A stretch of 64,000 nucleotides of DNA, taken from contig NC_026501.1 in NCBI RefSeq assembly GCF_000182925.2, positions 3,534,001 to 3,598,000 on the forward strand. The letters run 5' to 3'. The position numbers were made by a program, and so were the translations under genes. The notes under the pieces were generated by a model. That model was not told where the DNA came from. It saw only the letters and a list, made by a program, of their open reading frames with translations, and did no database searches. Of the stretch, positions 11,784-23,949 are shown piece after piece. Each line of letters opens with the position of its first letter. The stretch's first letter is position 1. Source of the DNA: Neurospora crassa OR74A. Taxonomy: Eukaryota; Ascomycota; Sordariomycetes; Sordariales; Sordariaceae.

Positions 11784-14742
11784 TCACATGATAAGTGTGC
11801 CGGCAGCGCCACTCACTGACTTCTTCCTCTTCCACAGGGACCTCTTTTTTTCGCGTTTGGCCTTCATGTCCTCCCATCCTTGCTCGTCGTCGTCGTCATC
11901 CGAAGCACTGCCGGACTGCTTTGCGGTAACAGTAGGCTGGTTGACCCCCGACATGGTCGAGGACTTGCGCATATGACTTGCGCCCAACGGCTGCACAGTT
12001 GCCGACATTGCTGGTAGAGCTGGGGGTGCCATTTGTGATACGGGCCGGTATCGGCCAGGAAGCCCAACGTTACTGCGTTCCGAGGGCGCAATCGACGGCG
12101 CATAACCTCCTGTAACTCGAATTGACGGAGCAAAACCAGCAGGCTGTTGCGGATGGATCCAGGATGCCGAGCTGGGCTGGACCATGCTCATGGTGCGCTT
12201 CTGGGCATCGCCTCGAGGGGGGGGCAGATCTAGCATCGATTCATTGCCCATGAAGGAATGCCGCAAATCAGGTCCGCCAAGTCCCAGGCCACCGGGAACA
12301 CCATGCATTGGCGGCAATCCAGCAAACCCGCCTGACATGCCGGCCGCAGAGCCTATGCTTCCAATTGAACCTGTGGCCATATGCCCTTCTGGACGTGGTG
12401 CTCCAGTGCTGTTTTGCCCCGCCATCATCTGCATGAATTGCATCTGCATCTGCATGAACTGTTGCATCTGCTGCGTCATCTGAATTTGGGCTTGGTCCCC
12501 GGGAGTCAGGCTGGGCTTATTGGCGTACAGCATGTGCGGAGGAATGCCGGCAAGAGGATCGAAGGTGGCAGCACCAGAATTGGGCCGTTGAGCTTCAATA
12601 TGAGGGCTGCCCCGTCTCATTGCTCTCGCTCTTTCTTCGCTTGCAATGACGCCAATTAGGCCACCAGGAGGGCCGGCCGGGTTGGGATAAACGGGAGCAG
12701 GGCTACCTCCTCCCAGGGCAAAGTTCTCGCGCGGATTGTTGCGAACGAGACCGGCACCGAGGAAGGGGTCCTGAGGTAGGTTCCTGGCAAAAGCTGGGAG
12801 GTGACCGCCTATCGCTGCCGCTGCTCCGCCAGCTGCAGACCCCGGCCGTTGATAGCTAGGTTCCTGCGCGGCGCGGAGGTTGGGGTTCGACATCATGGTG
12901 CTCAAACGGGTCGGAGGCCGGTTCTTGTTGGGAAAGCCATGGGCGGCGAGAATGGCCAGAGGAACTTCCTCGTCTTCATCCGAATTATCTGACGTGGCTG
13001 TACCTGTCGCAGAAATCTGCAGATTTGGAGTGCTGAAAGACATTTGGAGGTTAGGCCGTGGCATGGGTGCGTTCGCCGACTCTCCAGTAACCTTCATCAT
13101 TTGCTGTCGGTAAACGGACATATGGGCTTCCTGCTTCTTCCTCTGCTTTGCTTGCTGTTTTGCCTTTTCCAGATCATCCTCCTCATCATCGTAGTTGTCC
13201 TCATCGTCTTCCTCGCCAGCCGTGCTTTTGTCCTGATTTCTTGCAATGTCCATTTGCCGCTCCCTGTCCTGACGTTCCTTATCCTTTCGATACTTCTCAA
13301 ACTCAGCCGGGGTCATGACCTTGTTGGCCCCTTGTGACTGCATGTCTTGGGCACGGTTACGGCTCACTGTTGTTTCGTATGCGTAGCTGTGGTTGGTATC
13401 GAAAAGACTATCGTCATCACCCAGAGCAGTGTCCTTGAACCCAGACGGCAGACCGTTTCCACCCCTGCGATACCGTGAACCAGCAGAGGGGCCGGATATA
13501 GATTGCGCACCTCCTTCATCCATATACTTGCTCACAGTGGATAACGAATCCATCAAAAGCCTTGCCTCCTCATCTTCGCCCTCGCCCTGTTCCGTGTCCG
13601 AGTTTTGGTGCGCGAGCAGCGGCTTCCTTGGGTTCGATTCTGGGGAGGCGCTGGGTCGAGTAGCCCCGCGAGCCAAAGGCGACATATGGCGAGACGGAGG
13701 GGAGGTCATTTCCCTGTTTCGGGGCGAATGGGGAGGGCTAGTTGGCGAGAGCAGCTGGTCGTTGGAGCGCTGGCTGGTCCATGACGGTTGCGCAGGCTCC
13801 ACCTTTGCGGTTCTGTCAACCTGAATAGGCGACGGCTGGCTGAGACGATTTCCAGTCAAGGATCTCGGTCCCAAGCCGGGTTGTGTGGTTTGGCTGTTCT
13901 GGTTGTTCTGCTTGCCCACCATTGTAACTCTCTTCTCATTTCCAAGCACCATCTTCTCAAAGTCACCCCCCAAATCCATGCCAAGGTCGTCCTCCACTCT
14001 GGGTGGTGTTACGGTCGTCGAGGTCGAAGTAGTTGTAGCCCTTGGTCTAGTAGGAGCCAAGATTTGATTATAATCCTGGGCTCCGGAATTCAGCGGCGGG
14101 ACTGGCTCTTGTTCAGCTGGTGAAACGGGCAGAGGCTTCTTTCCTCCCCCAAAAGAGAACGTTCGACCGGCAGCCTTCAAGAGTCCCGCCGAAGAAGACT
14201 TGGGGATAGGCGGCACCGGTACATCACCAGAATCAGCAGATGATGGTGCAGTGGAAGTGTTGCTATGGCGCGAGGAGTTGTCAGTCGACGTGGCCTTGGT
14301 GGTGCTCGAGGATGCGCTTCCCCTTTAGGCGGTTAGCCAGTCAACTCAGCGCAAGAAGAGACCTGGTGAGGATGTAAACCAGGACGAACCGCGAACAAGG
14401 TGAGATGAGAACACGAGAGGAAATCTCGTCAACCGACAGGGTCAGAAGGGATAGGACTAGGGTTGGGCAGGTATCAGCGGGAGGAAAGCGACGACTCTGC
14501 TCTTACCTGTTGATGCCGGCGAACAAATTGTCGTGATGTATATCGCTGCCACTCGTTTTGGGCCTAGAAGGGGCCTTGCCTCCCAACCTCATGGCCCCAT
14601 CGAAAGACTTGCCAGCCTCATGGAATTTGTTCCCGCCAGCATCGGGACGCTCCAGAACACGAAAGGACGGCTCTGCCGGAGCATTGTCAGCGTTTTCAGC
14701 GGTCGACTTCCGCCTTCCGAACGCGACCGAGAATCTAGGCAT
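11784..14742 (-). CDS. conserved low-complexity protein of filamentous fungi, function unknown
   Basis: Exon 1 is 14742-14507 and exon 2 is 14322-11784, giving 924 residues. The 184-base intron has donor GTAAGA, branch GGCTAAC and acceptor AAAG. The short basic amino end (MPRFSVAFGRRKST) is followed by a long Ser/Pro/Asn-rich disordered region and a Lys/Glu/Arg/Asp-rich helical, probably coiled-coil segment (about residues 415-492). Next come a Gln/Met-rich run (about 690-712, QMTQQMQQFMQMQMQFMQMM) and an acidic-then-basic tail. There are no enzyme motifs, signal peptide or membrane segments. The composition suggests a scaffold or condensate-forming protein, but I recognise no named family. 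A good GTGAGT donor nine codons before the stop (at 11811) could be spliced to a CCTAG acceptor, giving a different last few residues. Confidence 0.8.
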
Positions 14743-17700
14743 ATAGATGTCCGGGGCGGTTTCCTTAACCGGCTACAAGACAGACGCCTTTTTTTTTTTT
14801 TTCTCCGCCCAGTCAGGCCCGTCAAAGAGGGTTATGGCCTCTTTCTGTTGCTCTGGCGCGCGAGCTGCGATTTAGCAGTGCTTTGACGGGCTGCGGTGTC
14901 GTAAGGAGGCGCGGGTGACGAACGCTGCCAACCTGGTGAAGCGATATCTTTCTGTAGGTCGAAATTCGGTTTCACCTCCTCAATGACCGAGCGCACTGGA
15001 TATGAAAGATATCAGCAACCTGCAGGATAAAGAGGGCCAAGGTTAGCAGCGGACGACAAGAGGTGAGTGCATCAATGCGAGTGCCCGAAGTGTTGCACGG
15101 AGCGTGACTGTGCCAGTAGGGGAAACCGACGAGCGGTGCTGGAGGTCGGGAAAGAAGGACGATTCCTTCAATATCGCCAATCGCCAATCGCCAATCGCCA
15201 ATCCCCAACCCCCGGACTCTGGCTTGGACTTTTCAGGTGACAGGGTGACATCTATTGGCACTGGCGCACATCAAGGCGGGCGGGAGCGCAGCAGGTACGA
15301 GCAGACATGGCGGCGCGTCCTTGTATGCCCGTGCCTGCCTGTCCTGATCCCAGGCGCATTCAAAGAGAGCATGGGGTGGGAAATCCGAGGCACTCCAGGT
15401 ACCCCAGGCACTTCCAGGTGCATGCATAATTGGGATGTTAGAGGTAATGCGCACTGGCAGCAAACTACAGCCGCCGTCAGACCCAACGAGAGACAAGAAG
15501 TTTGCACTTACGAACTTGGGGGAATGCCACCGATTAAGACAGATTTGTGGTATATGCCTCGTAGCCTGTCGGTATTTTGTTGACACTCTACACTCTTTTT
15601 TGTGCGTGTCAAATAGGCTTGCGGAAATCCGTATGACAGTCGTCGGTGGTTTGCCGGTTGGATCTGCAGTTCTGACAGCACCCGACAACGAGCGTTGGCG
15701 AAGGGGGTTCGCCGAAAATCGAAGAAGAAAATTGTTTGGGCGATGGGTGAGCCGGCGTCAACACAAGTCTCGAATCTGGGGCAGGCGTCGATCAAAGTGG
15801 AGAGAGGTCGGGGCGATTGAAGACGGGAGGTCTGAAGATGCACGAGAGAAGGGAAAGACGGATTCACACAAGTGAAAAGGTCAAAATCCAAAAAAAAAGG
15901 AGGCCAAAGAATGATGAATAGGAAAACAGAGGAAGAGTTAAAAGAGACGGGACGAGATCAGGTACAGAGTACGAGTTCGGGTGACGGAGTGCTATGTACA
16001 AAATAGGGGAGATTGGTCGATTGACAAGATTGGTGGGCCAGCGTGGTGCGTAAACGTAGTTGGTAATTGGGGCAGTGTTTTTTGTTATTGCCTTCCAGGT
16101 CCTACTAGGTGTTGTTGCTGGTCCAGGTGGTTAGGTACCAAGGTACTGTTCGGGTTTCCTTGTTTGGTGAAGCACGCAAGTGGAACGTCTGGATGTAAAT
16201 ATGTGAGACACGGTAGAGAAGCTCGAAAACAATAAAATAAGATAAACTAAAATGAAAAAGAAAAATAATCAAAAACTTGAGAGGTAGAGAGGTTGGAGTT
16301 TCCACCAGGAAAAGAAACCGAGAGAGCAGAAGCGATGGGCTTGGATGACTGAATGGAACGATGGATACGGAGATCAGAGCACGAAGTGAAGAGCAGGGCA
16401 CCTCCCTGGTCGCGACAAGAGTGGAACGGCCCTAGTCAGCACACAGGCAGAAGCTGGAACAGAAACTGGATCCTTTTCTATTTTACCCGTTCTACCAGGC
16501 ATCTGCAGCACCACACTACAAGGCTACAGTGCCTTAGTGAACGCGCCCTAACGACCTCTACATTACCTTACAATTTCTGCAGCGTATGTACTATGTACAC
16601 ACATATGTACATGGCAGCCAAATTCATTTTCCTGGGATGGGATGGATGCCGTGACATGGGGTAATGGGTCTTGGACAATTACGAAGTGGGGAACCGGAGG
16701 ACTTCACAGGCACTGATGGCGATGGCGAGGTGACGGCGCGAATAGCGCCCTTCTGTTGGCGACTCGCCCGACAGCTACTCACTTCTTTACCTCTCACCCC
16801 CTTGTTTGACCTGATTATCTTCACCCTCTTTTGCACTCTTTTAAGTTTCTTTCCCAGTCTGGGTTTCTGCTTTTGGCCCGCTGGCCCAATCTGTCTGGAA
16901 TCGGCGGTCACCCATCACGGTCATCGCCTCAGCAGAGCGGGCTCAGCTGCTCATCAACGGTTTTATCCTCTTGGTGGAATTGGGTTACAGGTTGTCTATA
17001 CTTGGCAGTTGTCCTTCTAACACCACTCACCGGTCCGGTTCCGCCCCGTCACTTGTCGAGCCGTCAGGTCCAATGGGTCTGGTATGAGGGCATGGATCTG
17101 GGTGAATCTGTATAGACCCCATGCCACCTGTGTCCACAGGGGAAAATCTCGTTCTCTTTCAGTGTGCTCCCTCGGAACACCTTGGTGAGCACATCAAGCA
17201 ATGTTTTTGAGGTCCTGCTGTGAGCTCGGGACACGCGGAGTTGGGAGGGAACCATACAAATGGCTCTTTTGAGGACGGGGGCATGTCGATACGCAAGTAC
17301 ATGGCCTGCTTCATGGCAGTTTTAACAGGCACGCACTGCAACAAGCCGGCGAGGATCTTTACCAAGCAACACGTGCATGACGTCCACGAGAATGTATGGA
17401 TGCATGAGCGGCATGGGCCTGCTGGGCTACTTGGCAAATTGGTAGGTATCCAAAATTGGGTAGCCCCGTTGGTTTTGGTGACTGCTCCGTTGTTGGGTCT
17501 TTCGTTTTCAGCCGGCACTGCTATGGACCTGGACTGGGGACGCGGAAAGGATCTCCCAAGACCTACGTACCCGTTTCGATATCCTTTGCTCCTTTTGGGT
17601 AATTAGCAATGGATGAGCCCAAGTATCATCACGTCTCGATATATGAGTACCCGTGGAGATAGGGTATACTCACAACATTCCTTCTACACCGCGACTGCCC

Positions 17701-19414
17701 ATGGCGAGATCCCAGCCGAGCCGTGTAAGGAGTATTGATCAAAAGGCTTAACTTGCAAGGGGCAAGGAGTGAGCGAGTTCACGTGCTCATGGTTCTATTG
17801 GAGTAAAAATGGGATGTGTTCTTCGCTTGTGAGATTTCGCTCAACATGATGCTTCTTCCTGCGGTCCTCCCCCCCCCCCCCCCCCCCGCCTCAATGACAG
17901 GGGCTGTTGGTCTCACTCTTTTGTCGTTGCCCGCTCATGGGCCAAACCACCAGCTTTTTTCCCACGGGCTTCTCACAGACACAGAATCTTGATACGGATT
18001 TCGAGCCCGAGCGCATCATATAAACACCACTCGATTCCACAGGAACACGTTTTCTTGTGTTGTCATGTGTATTACGGCCGGTAACACTGCTATGGCGGTG
18101 GCTACAATGGCTTTCAGGCTTAAAACTCTCCTATCACGGCAGTACTCCCCAAGAATGGATTCCTCGCCAGACGGCCGCGGGTGGGGTTGGATTCACAGGC
18201 CGGGGGGGTTTGGAGGTGAAAACGGTGAACGAGCTGGCCTACCAGTTACATAGATGCTATTTTCCAAAGTACGGAGTATATATTCCTTGCACATACGAAT
18301 ATCGTCTTGCGGCAGCAAACACTTTCCTGGAATTCGGACATTCTGCCAAGTAGATACCCCTTAGACAGCCTCCCTCCCCGCCACTCGGGACGATTTGCAG
18401 GACGTAACCCCGGACATGTGTGGTGCGGTGTGGTGCAGTGCCGTTCAGTGGAGCGCTATCGATTGCATGCGCTGTGAACGTGTGTTGGAGAAACTGTCAG
18501 TGAGAAACCACTCGCTGCCGGAGAGAGCTCCTCATCCGACCTGGGCTTCCTTTGGGATGTTACCTCTGTCCGTTCCGGTGTGCAGTGGAGGCCGGTGATT
18601 CAGCAACGCTGATGCGAACGGGTGCGCAACTTGACAGACAGCAGAGCGGCAGGCACTGATCTCCATACATAGCGCACTTGTACACTAGTATACGCCATTG
18701 TCTGACGCTGACGTCGGCTGTTTCCCACGTTTGGTGGTGCACAGTGTGTTGTGGAGCGTGACGGTGTCTGGCGCGTGCTGCAGATCGGGAGTAAAAGTTC
18801 CATTCAGGTTCCATCCGAGATGGACGTGCCGCAGTACGCTACAGAACTCAAACGCATCGCGACTCAAATCAGAACGGTAGTATAAATGACCTTGCTGCAG
18901 GATGGAATGCGGCTTTGCGGGGTGCAAGGAGGCGAGGGATTGCTCTTTCCATCATCCATGATAGCACTCTGTACAATCTAACCCTGGTATGTTTGTTAGT
19001 TTGATACAAAAGCGCCCATCTCCACTTGAGAGCCCCCGAAAGTGAGGAACTATCCGATTTTCAAACAGATAGGCACTGAAGAGAACTGTCCTTTTATATT
19101 TTCTAAGCTTGGAGGTCTTCAAGGAGACGGATGGAGGTATAAAAAGAGGCTTTTGTGGCGTATTACACCCTGGTCATTGTTGGTCGCTCCAAGCGAAAAC
19201 TCTAAGGAAGCCAATAAGAGCTCTATATCTCCCCTGTTCAACCCATGGCCGAAGAACCAAACTAACAAACACACCAGTATTATATTGTAGTTGGTGAACC
19301 CCATCCATGCCTTGTTTGCTACAGGTGTTTCAACCTCTGACCGTGCATTCAGTGCCATGGATCCACGGGCTTCACCTACTTGGGGATTAGCGATGGCTGG
19401 GTGGAGCCTTTTGC
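14743..19414. other. 4.7 kb without a recognised gene
   Basis: This interval runs from the 924-residue protein gene to the left inverted repeat of the nested transposon. It has a 14-T run (14789-14802), the CGCCAAT array, and a 19-C run (17869-17887). Several open frames of 60-160 codons exist, none with a family motif, a credible splice model or repeat homology that I can see. The first ~1 kb presumably holds the promoter and leader of the minus-strand gene. Confidence 0.5.
15175..15202 (+). promoter_or_regulatory. four tandem CGCCAAT heptamers (CCAAT boxes)
   Basis: Four perfect, head-to-tail copies of CGCCAAT lie 430-460 bases upstream of the minus-strand 924-residue protein gene. CCAAT is the core bound by the fungal HAP/CBC complex. 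Seven-base spacing could also be a simple minisatellite, so a regulatory role is inferred. Confidence 0.4.
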
Positions 19415-19415
19415 T

Positions 19416-19443
19416 AACCCCCTCTCATTAAAGAGGGGGAAAA
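19416..19443 (+). repeat. left terminal inverted repeat of the pogo-like element
   Basis: This sequence pairs with 31824-31851 in inverted orientation over about 28 bases with one mismatch. It is itself partly palindromic (CCCTCT...AGAGGG), so it could fold as a hairpin. Confidence 0.85.
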
Positions 19444-20899
19444 TAATTTGTGGGACAACTATTTAATATAGGACAAGCTATATAGTAAACCACTAATAAT
19501 CTGACCCATCCCCATACTAAACTACTATATTACATACTACAATAACGTTGTTGGAAGCCGTTAGAAATCCAATATATTACTCAATAAGGTAGTAAGTAAA
19601 TAAAAGAAGGAATTGCAATTATTGTTCGTTATTTTCTAGTACTGGCGCCCCTTCTACTATTGGTACTAATACTAGTACCTCCTCTACTACTAGTACTAGT
19701 ACTACCTCCTCTACTACTGTCTCCCTCCTTACTAGTATAATCTTTATACGTATAGCTTACTTTCTTATTTATATTTAAGGTTTTACAATACCCTCGACGT
19801 ATTTTATAACCCTATAGTATAGTATTAATTTAAAAGATTATAATTATAATAGAGTAGAGGGGAGGATAGTTAGTATTGATGGTCTAGCTTGTGTAGTGTA
19901 AGGTCTGGGGGTGGCCGGTGGGTTAAAGAGATGGCGGTTGATTAATTGGAGTAGTGGTAAGTCGACCTCCTCCCCCCCCTCCTCCCCCTCCTTCTCCTCT
20001 TTATCCCTATTATCCTCTCCCTTATAGAGTTTTTAATAATTAGCTTTATCGTTATTATTAATTAGGGTAATTTCGTCTTTAAAGAGTACGTTAATTATCT
20101 ATATATTAAAATAATAAATAATATTAGTAGTAATTTCAATAGTAAGTTATTAAAGTAAGTAGGGAAGAGAGGATAAGGGCTCTAGTACGGTAGAAGGGTA
20201 TTGTACGGTAGAAGGATTATTATTTAAATTAATATTAACCGAATCGTTAGAAAAGAGGTAAGAGGGGTTACCCTATACTTTCTTAAAAATCTTTAGTAGC
20301 AATATACTTACTATATCGCGTATAAATAACCTATCCCCCTCTTTATTCTTTTCGTTGAATATATCCTCCTTATAAACCGGTATATACCTATCCTTCAATT
20401 ATTCCTTCCTCTAATTATTAAGGTAGACTTTCTATATAACCTTCCCCTTACTATTAATTGAATTTTTAATCTAATTATCGTAAACCTGCTTTTGAGTCTT
20501 TTTATTATATAATTTAATAGCTATAAACTACCTCTTCTCCTCGGTTAACTACTTTCGTTACTACCTCTCAATAGTTCGTTAGTTAAGATTCCCCTTTAAA
20601 AAATTCAATACTTTACCCTCCCTAAATACTTTATATACCCGTCGCTTTATTTTACAATTAAAGTTAGTTACTTTCTTTCAATTTTAACGGTTGTATTTTT
20701 AAATAGTATTATACGTTAATAGGGCTTTATAAATTACAACCTTAGCAGCGTAATAACGGTTACGCGTTAGCGAATTGAAAGTATAGTAGTACTTATCTTT
20801 AATATAAGTAATAATTTTAGTAGTTTCTCGAAAGTAGTCCTCTTTAAGTAATAACGAAGGTAAAGTAGGGTTGAATTTCTTAGGTTGCTTCGTTTGGAT

Positions 20900-21784
20900 T
20901 TATATTAAAATTTTTATACGGTTAATTAACTATATACTAGTATTAGAGAACCTAGTAAGGATATTGTGCTTAGTTATATTAGTATTAAGGATATACTAAA
21001 ATATCGGGGATGCTATAATTAGTAGGGAAACGAGACGAAGGTATAGGGGGGGAAATAAACTTCGAATTCTTTAATAAACGTAGTACGAATAAAGTTGAAT
21101 TTTCTATGTTGAATAAATTACTATAACACTTTTTAGTAATGAATTTTGAGAAACGAGAATACCCCAACGTTAAGCGGTTGTATTATATAGGTTGAGTAGG
21201 GAGGCAATACTATTAATATAATATTGAAGGTATTAATATACTCTTTAACTTCTATATTATAGTAATTATTAAATCCGTCGATAATCAATAGACGGTAGAC
21301 TAGGCGGTATAGCCTTCTCAACCCTACTCTATTACTTAGATTATTGAATTTCTTATTAGTATAGTTAATTCTATATTAGTTATACTTAAATTAGTCTTAA
21401 AAAGAGAACCCCTTATTTCCTAACTTATAACTGTCCTCTTCCTTTAATTTTATAAATATTAGGGACGAATAGAAGGAGTACTAATTAAAATACTTCAATT
21501 AATTAAGCGTGAGGTTGGTATTTGAAAAGCTAGTTGGCGATTTAGTCAAATTGGATAGCGTTGTTGAAGTCGTTGGCAATAAAATCCTCTATTAAATCCG
21601 TCTTAAATATTATATAAATAAGGATAGTCTTACTAGTTAAATTTATATTAATTATAAGGGTAGCCGACTTTCGGTTAGTAATATCGTTAATTTTAGGCTA
21701 TATAAAGAATAGTAAATATTAACCCCTATATAATTTTATTAGTAGAATAATTTGCTATATTAATTTACTTTCTACTTCGCTAAT
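20900..21784 (-). pseudogene. pogo-like transposase, catalytic-domain fragment
   Basis: This is the continuation of the fragment at 30979-31690. Reading the minus strand, FNNYYNIEVKEYINTFNIIL and LPPYSTYIIQPLNVGVFSFL match the DDE superfamily endonuclease core (second Asp in the IDGF region, then the HSTxxLQPLDV block). Several codons show the G-to-A changes expected of RIP. The carboxy-terminal extension toward 19700 is Ser/Thr-rich and degenerate. Confidence 0.75.
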
Positions 21785-22124
21785 TATTAGGAACGTAGAC
21801 GGAAGGTAGGCTGAGGTGACTACGGTCGTAGCTATACGTAGGGGACGGCAAGTTAGGGGTCAATCTAAAGATATATTGATAGCTACCGACTATAATGAAT
21901 TATACTCTATTGAACCTCTTTTATACTTATATAAAATTTATTTATCTGCTAACGAGTATTATAGAGCCTCGTACTAGTCTAGCGCCTCGGTGCAGTACTG
22001 GATTATCCTTCCTACGAGCCCGACCTAATATAAGCGTTATTATTAGTAATCCTACGCGTTAATTAACGAAGGGGAGTAGCAGCTACTAAAGTACTTCTAT
22101 ATACAAACTTTTAGCTTCCTAATA
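21785..22124 (-). repeat. LTR (3' LTR in element orientation)
   Basis: This is a 340 bp direct copy of 30634-30973, preceded by the target duplication CTAAT at 21780-21784. The adjoining 22125-22140 is the candidate polypurine tract. Confidence 0.9.
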
Positions 22125-22140
22125 CAACCCCCCCCCCTTA
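22125..22140 (-). other. candidate polypurine tract
   Basis: On the minus strand the sequence just before the 3' LTR reads TAAGGGGGGGGGGTTG. That is where the plus-strand primer of an LTR element is expected, so it supports minus orientation. Confidence 0.65.
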
Positions 22141-22352
22141 TAAGTTCTATCCTCGGAACCTTCGCAATTTGTAATAAATCCCGATTAAATAGCAGAGGGT
22201 ATAGGTATTGTACTATTATAGCGTTATTAGGCTACGTTACCGGCGAAGGTACAATATTTTCGCCCCTTAGTTTAGGCGAGCTATTGTTTGTAATGGCCGT
22301 TAACGTTGTATTCCGGATATTATAACTACTTCGCTACCGGCGAGCCGTCCGT

Positions 22353-22650
22353 TAGAATATTAGTATTATAATATTTATTCTTATAAGCTCTAAATGCGGA
22401 TACGAAGCCGCTTACTAGAATATTAGTATTGTAATATTTATTCTTATAAATTCTAAATACAGATACGAAGCTACTTACTAGAATATTAGTATTGTAATAT
22501 CTATTCTTATAAATTCTAATGTAAATACGAAACCGGTATTAAATTTGAAGCGTTAGCGTTCCGCCCGCTAGAATATTGGTATTGTAATATCTATTCTTAT
22601 AAACTCTAATACAAATACAAAACTGGTATTAGATTTAAAAAATTAATTAG
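22353..22650. repeat. four-copy tandem repeat beside the 3' LTR
   Basis: Units starting TAGAATATTAGTATT lie at 22353, 22416, 22479 and 22569. The first two units are 63 bp; the third carries an extra ~27 bp. They sit in the untranslated stretch of the retroelement, about 230 bp inside the LTR. Confidence 0.8.
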
Positions 22651-23889
22651 GTTCCCGATTATTACTAAGATTATCGTTTTGTAGGCGTACGAGGTAGTAA
22701 GCGTTATTTTATTTAATAAGGAGTATTATATTAAATTTAAGAGTATTAATAAGTATTTTAGGATATTAATATAATTACGCCCTATAATTCCTCTTACTAA
22801 ATATTTTTTATTATTTATATTTATAATATAGCTTAATACTTTTATAAAGTACCTTCTATTATTTACGCCTATTATATAATACTTATATAATTAAATCCTA
22901 AAATTCTTTTTGTAAACTATTTTCTATTATTTACGCTTATTACAACCTATTACGAATCTTGAATATAATCCCCCTCCTTATAAAACCCAATCTTTAGGAT
23001 TTTTATTTCCTTCCTTCGCTTCCTATAATTTAATATACTATTTCTTCCGTAAACTTCCCTTATTTATATTATTCCTTCCTAATTACCTTCCTATTACCTT
23101 CGTTTTATATTTTATATTACTTTCTTCGTTTTAATAGTATAATTTTTAATTATTACCCCCGCTCTTCCTATTATAATCCAAATTATATACCTTCCCATTT
23201 TCCGCCTTTCTCTTTTATTTTTTTATAGCCGCTACTACTACTTATTCGTTCTATCCTTCCCCTTCTAATTATTGCCTTTGTTTCGTTTTTCTATTTACCC
23301 CCTCCTATTGCCTATATAACTATTTAACGTTCTTTTTACCCTACGTTAATTTATATTCGCTTACTTGGAATTGTATTTGCTTATTTTAATTTATATTTGT
23401 ATAAGGACTTCTTCCTTCGTTTATATAATATTCCTTTTACCTACCCTCTTCACCTCTCCTCTCTTCTTCTTCCTATCTTTACCTTTATAATTATATTTAT
23501 TACCCCCTCCTTTAATTCGGCGGTTACTTCAACTGCCCCTTTACTTAAATTAGCCCTTATTACGGATATACGTATTTCTATTATATATTTACATATTAAT
23601 TCCTATTTCCTTTATAAATTTAATTAATATATTTGCTTCCCCTCTCTATTTTCTTTTTTTTCGTTCTATCTTCTCCCTCCTCTTACCCTATACCCGTTAT
23701 TAACCTTTAATTAGCTATTCCTTTCTTATCCTTTAGTAACGTCCGCCCCTTTACTTATTTAGGATATAGTATTATTTTAACCCAAACGTTCGCTAGCGCC
23801 CCAACCCTAAATTTATACGAAATACTCTATTTAATTAGTACGTATACCTACTAAATTAAAGGTACGTTATCTTCTCCTTATTATCTCTC

Positions 23890-23892
<3 letters not shown>

Positions 23893-23922
<30 letters not shown>
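23893..23922 (+). repeat. poly-T tract (30 T) in the retroelement
   Basis: An uninterrupted T run (A run on the element's coding strand) lies downstream of the integrase remnant. Confidence 0.9.
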
Positions 23923-23925
<3 letters not shown>

Positions 23926-23949
23926 AACGTCTTTTCCTTCCAGAATTCA

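Noticed and set aside
15104-15891. Overlapping frames of 127-159 codons on both strands
   Set aside because: They are mutually antisense, span the CGCCAAT array and have no domain or credible splice extension.
22353-22650. Regularly spaced repeats considered as a CRISPR-like array
   Set aside because: This is eukaryotic DNA. The units are contiguous tandem copies without unique spacers and lie inside a retroelement.
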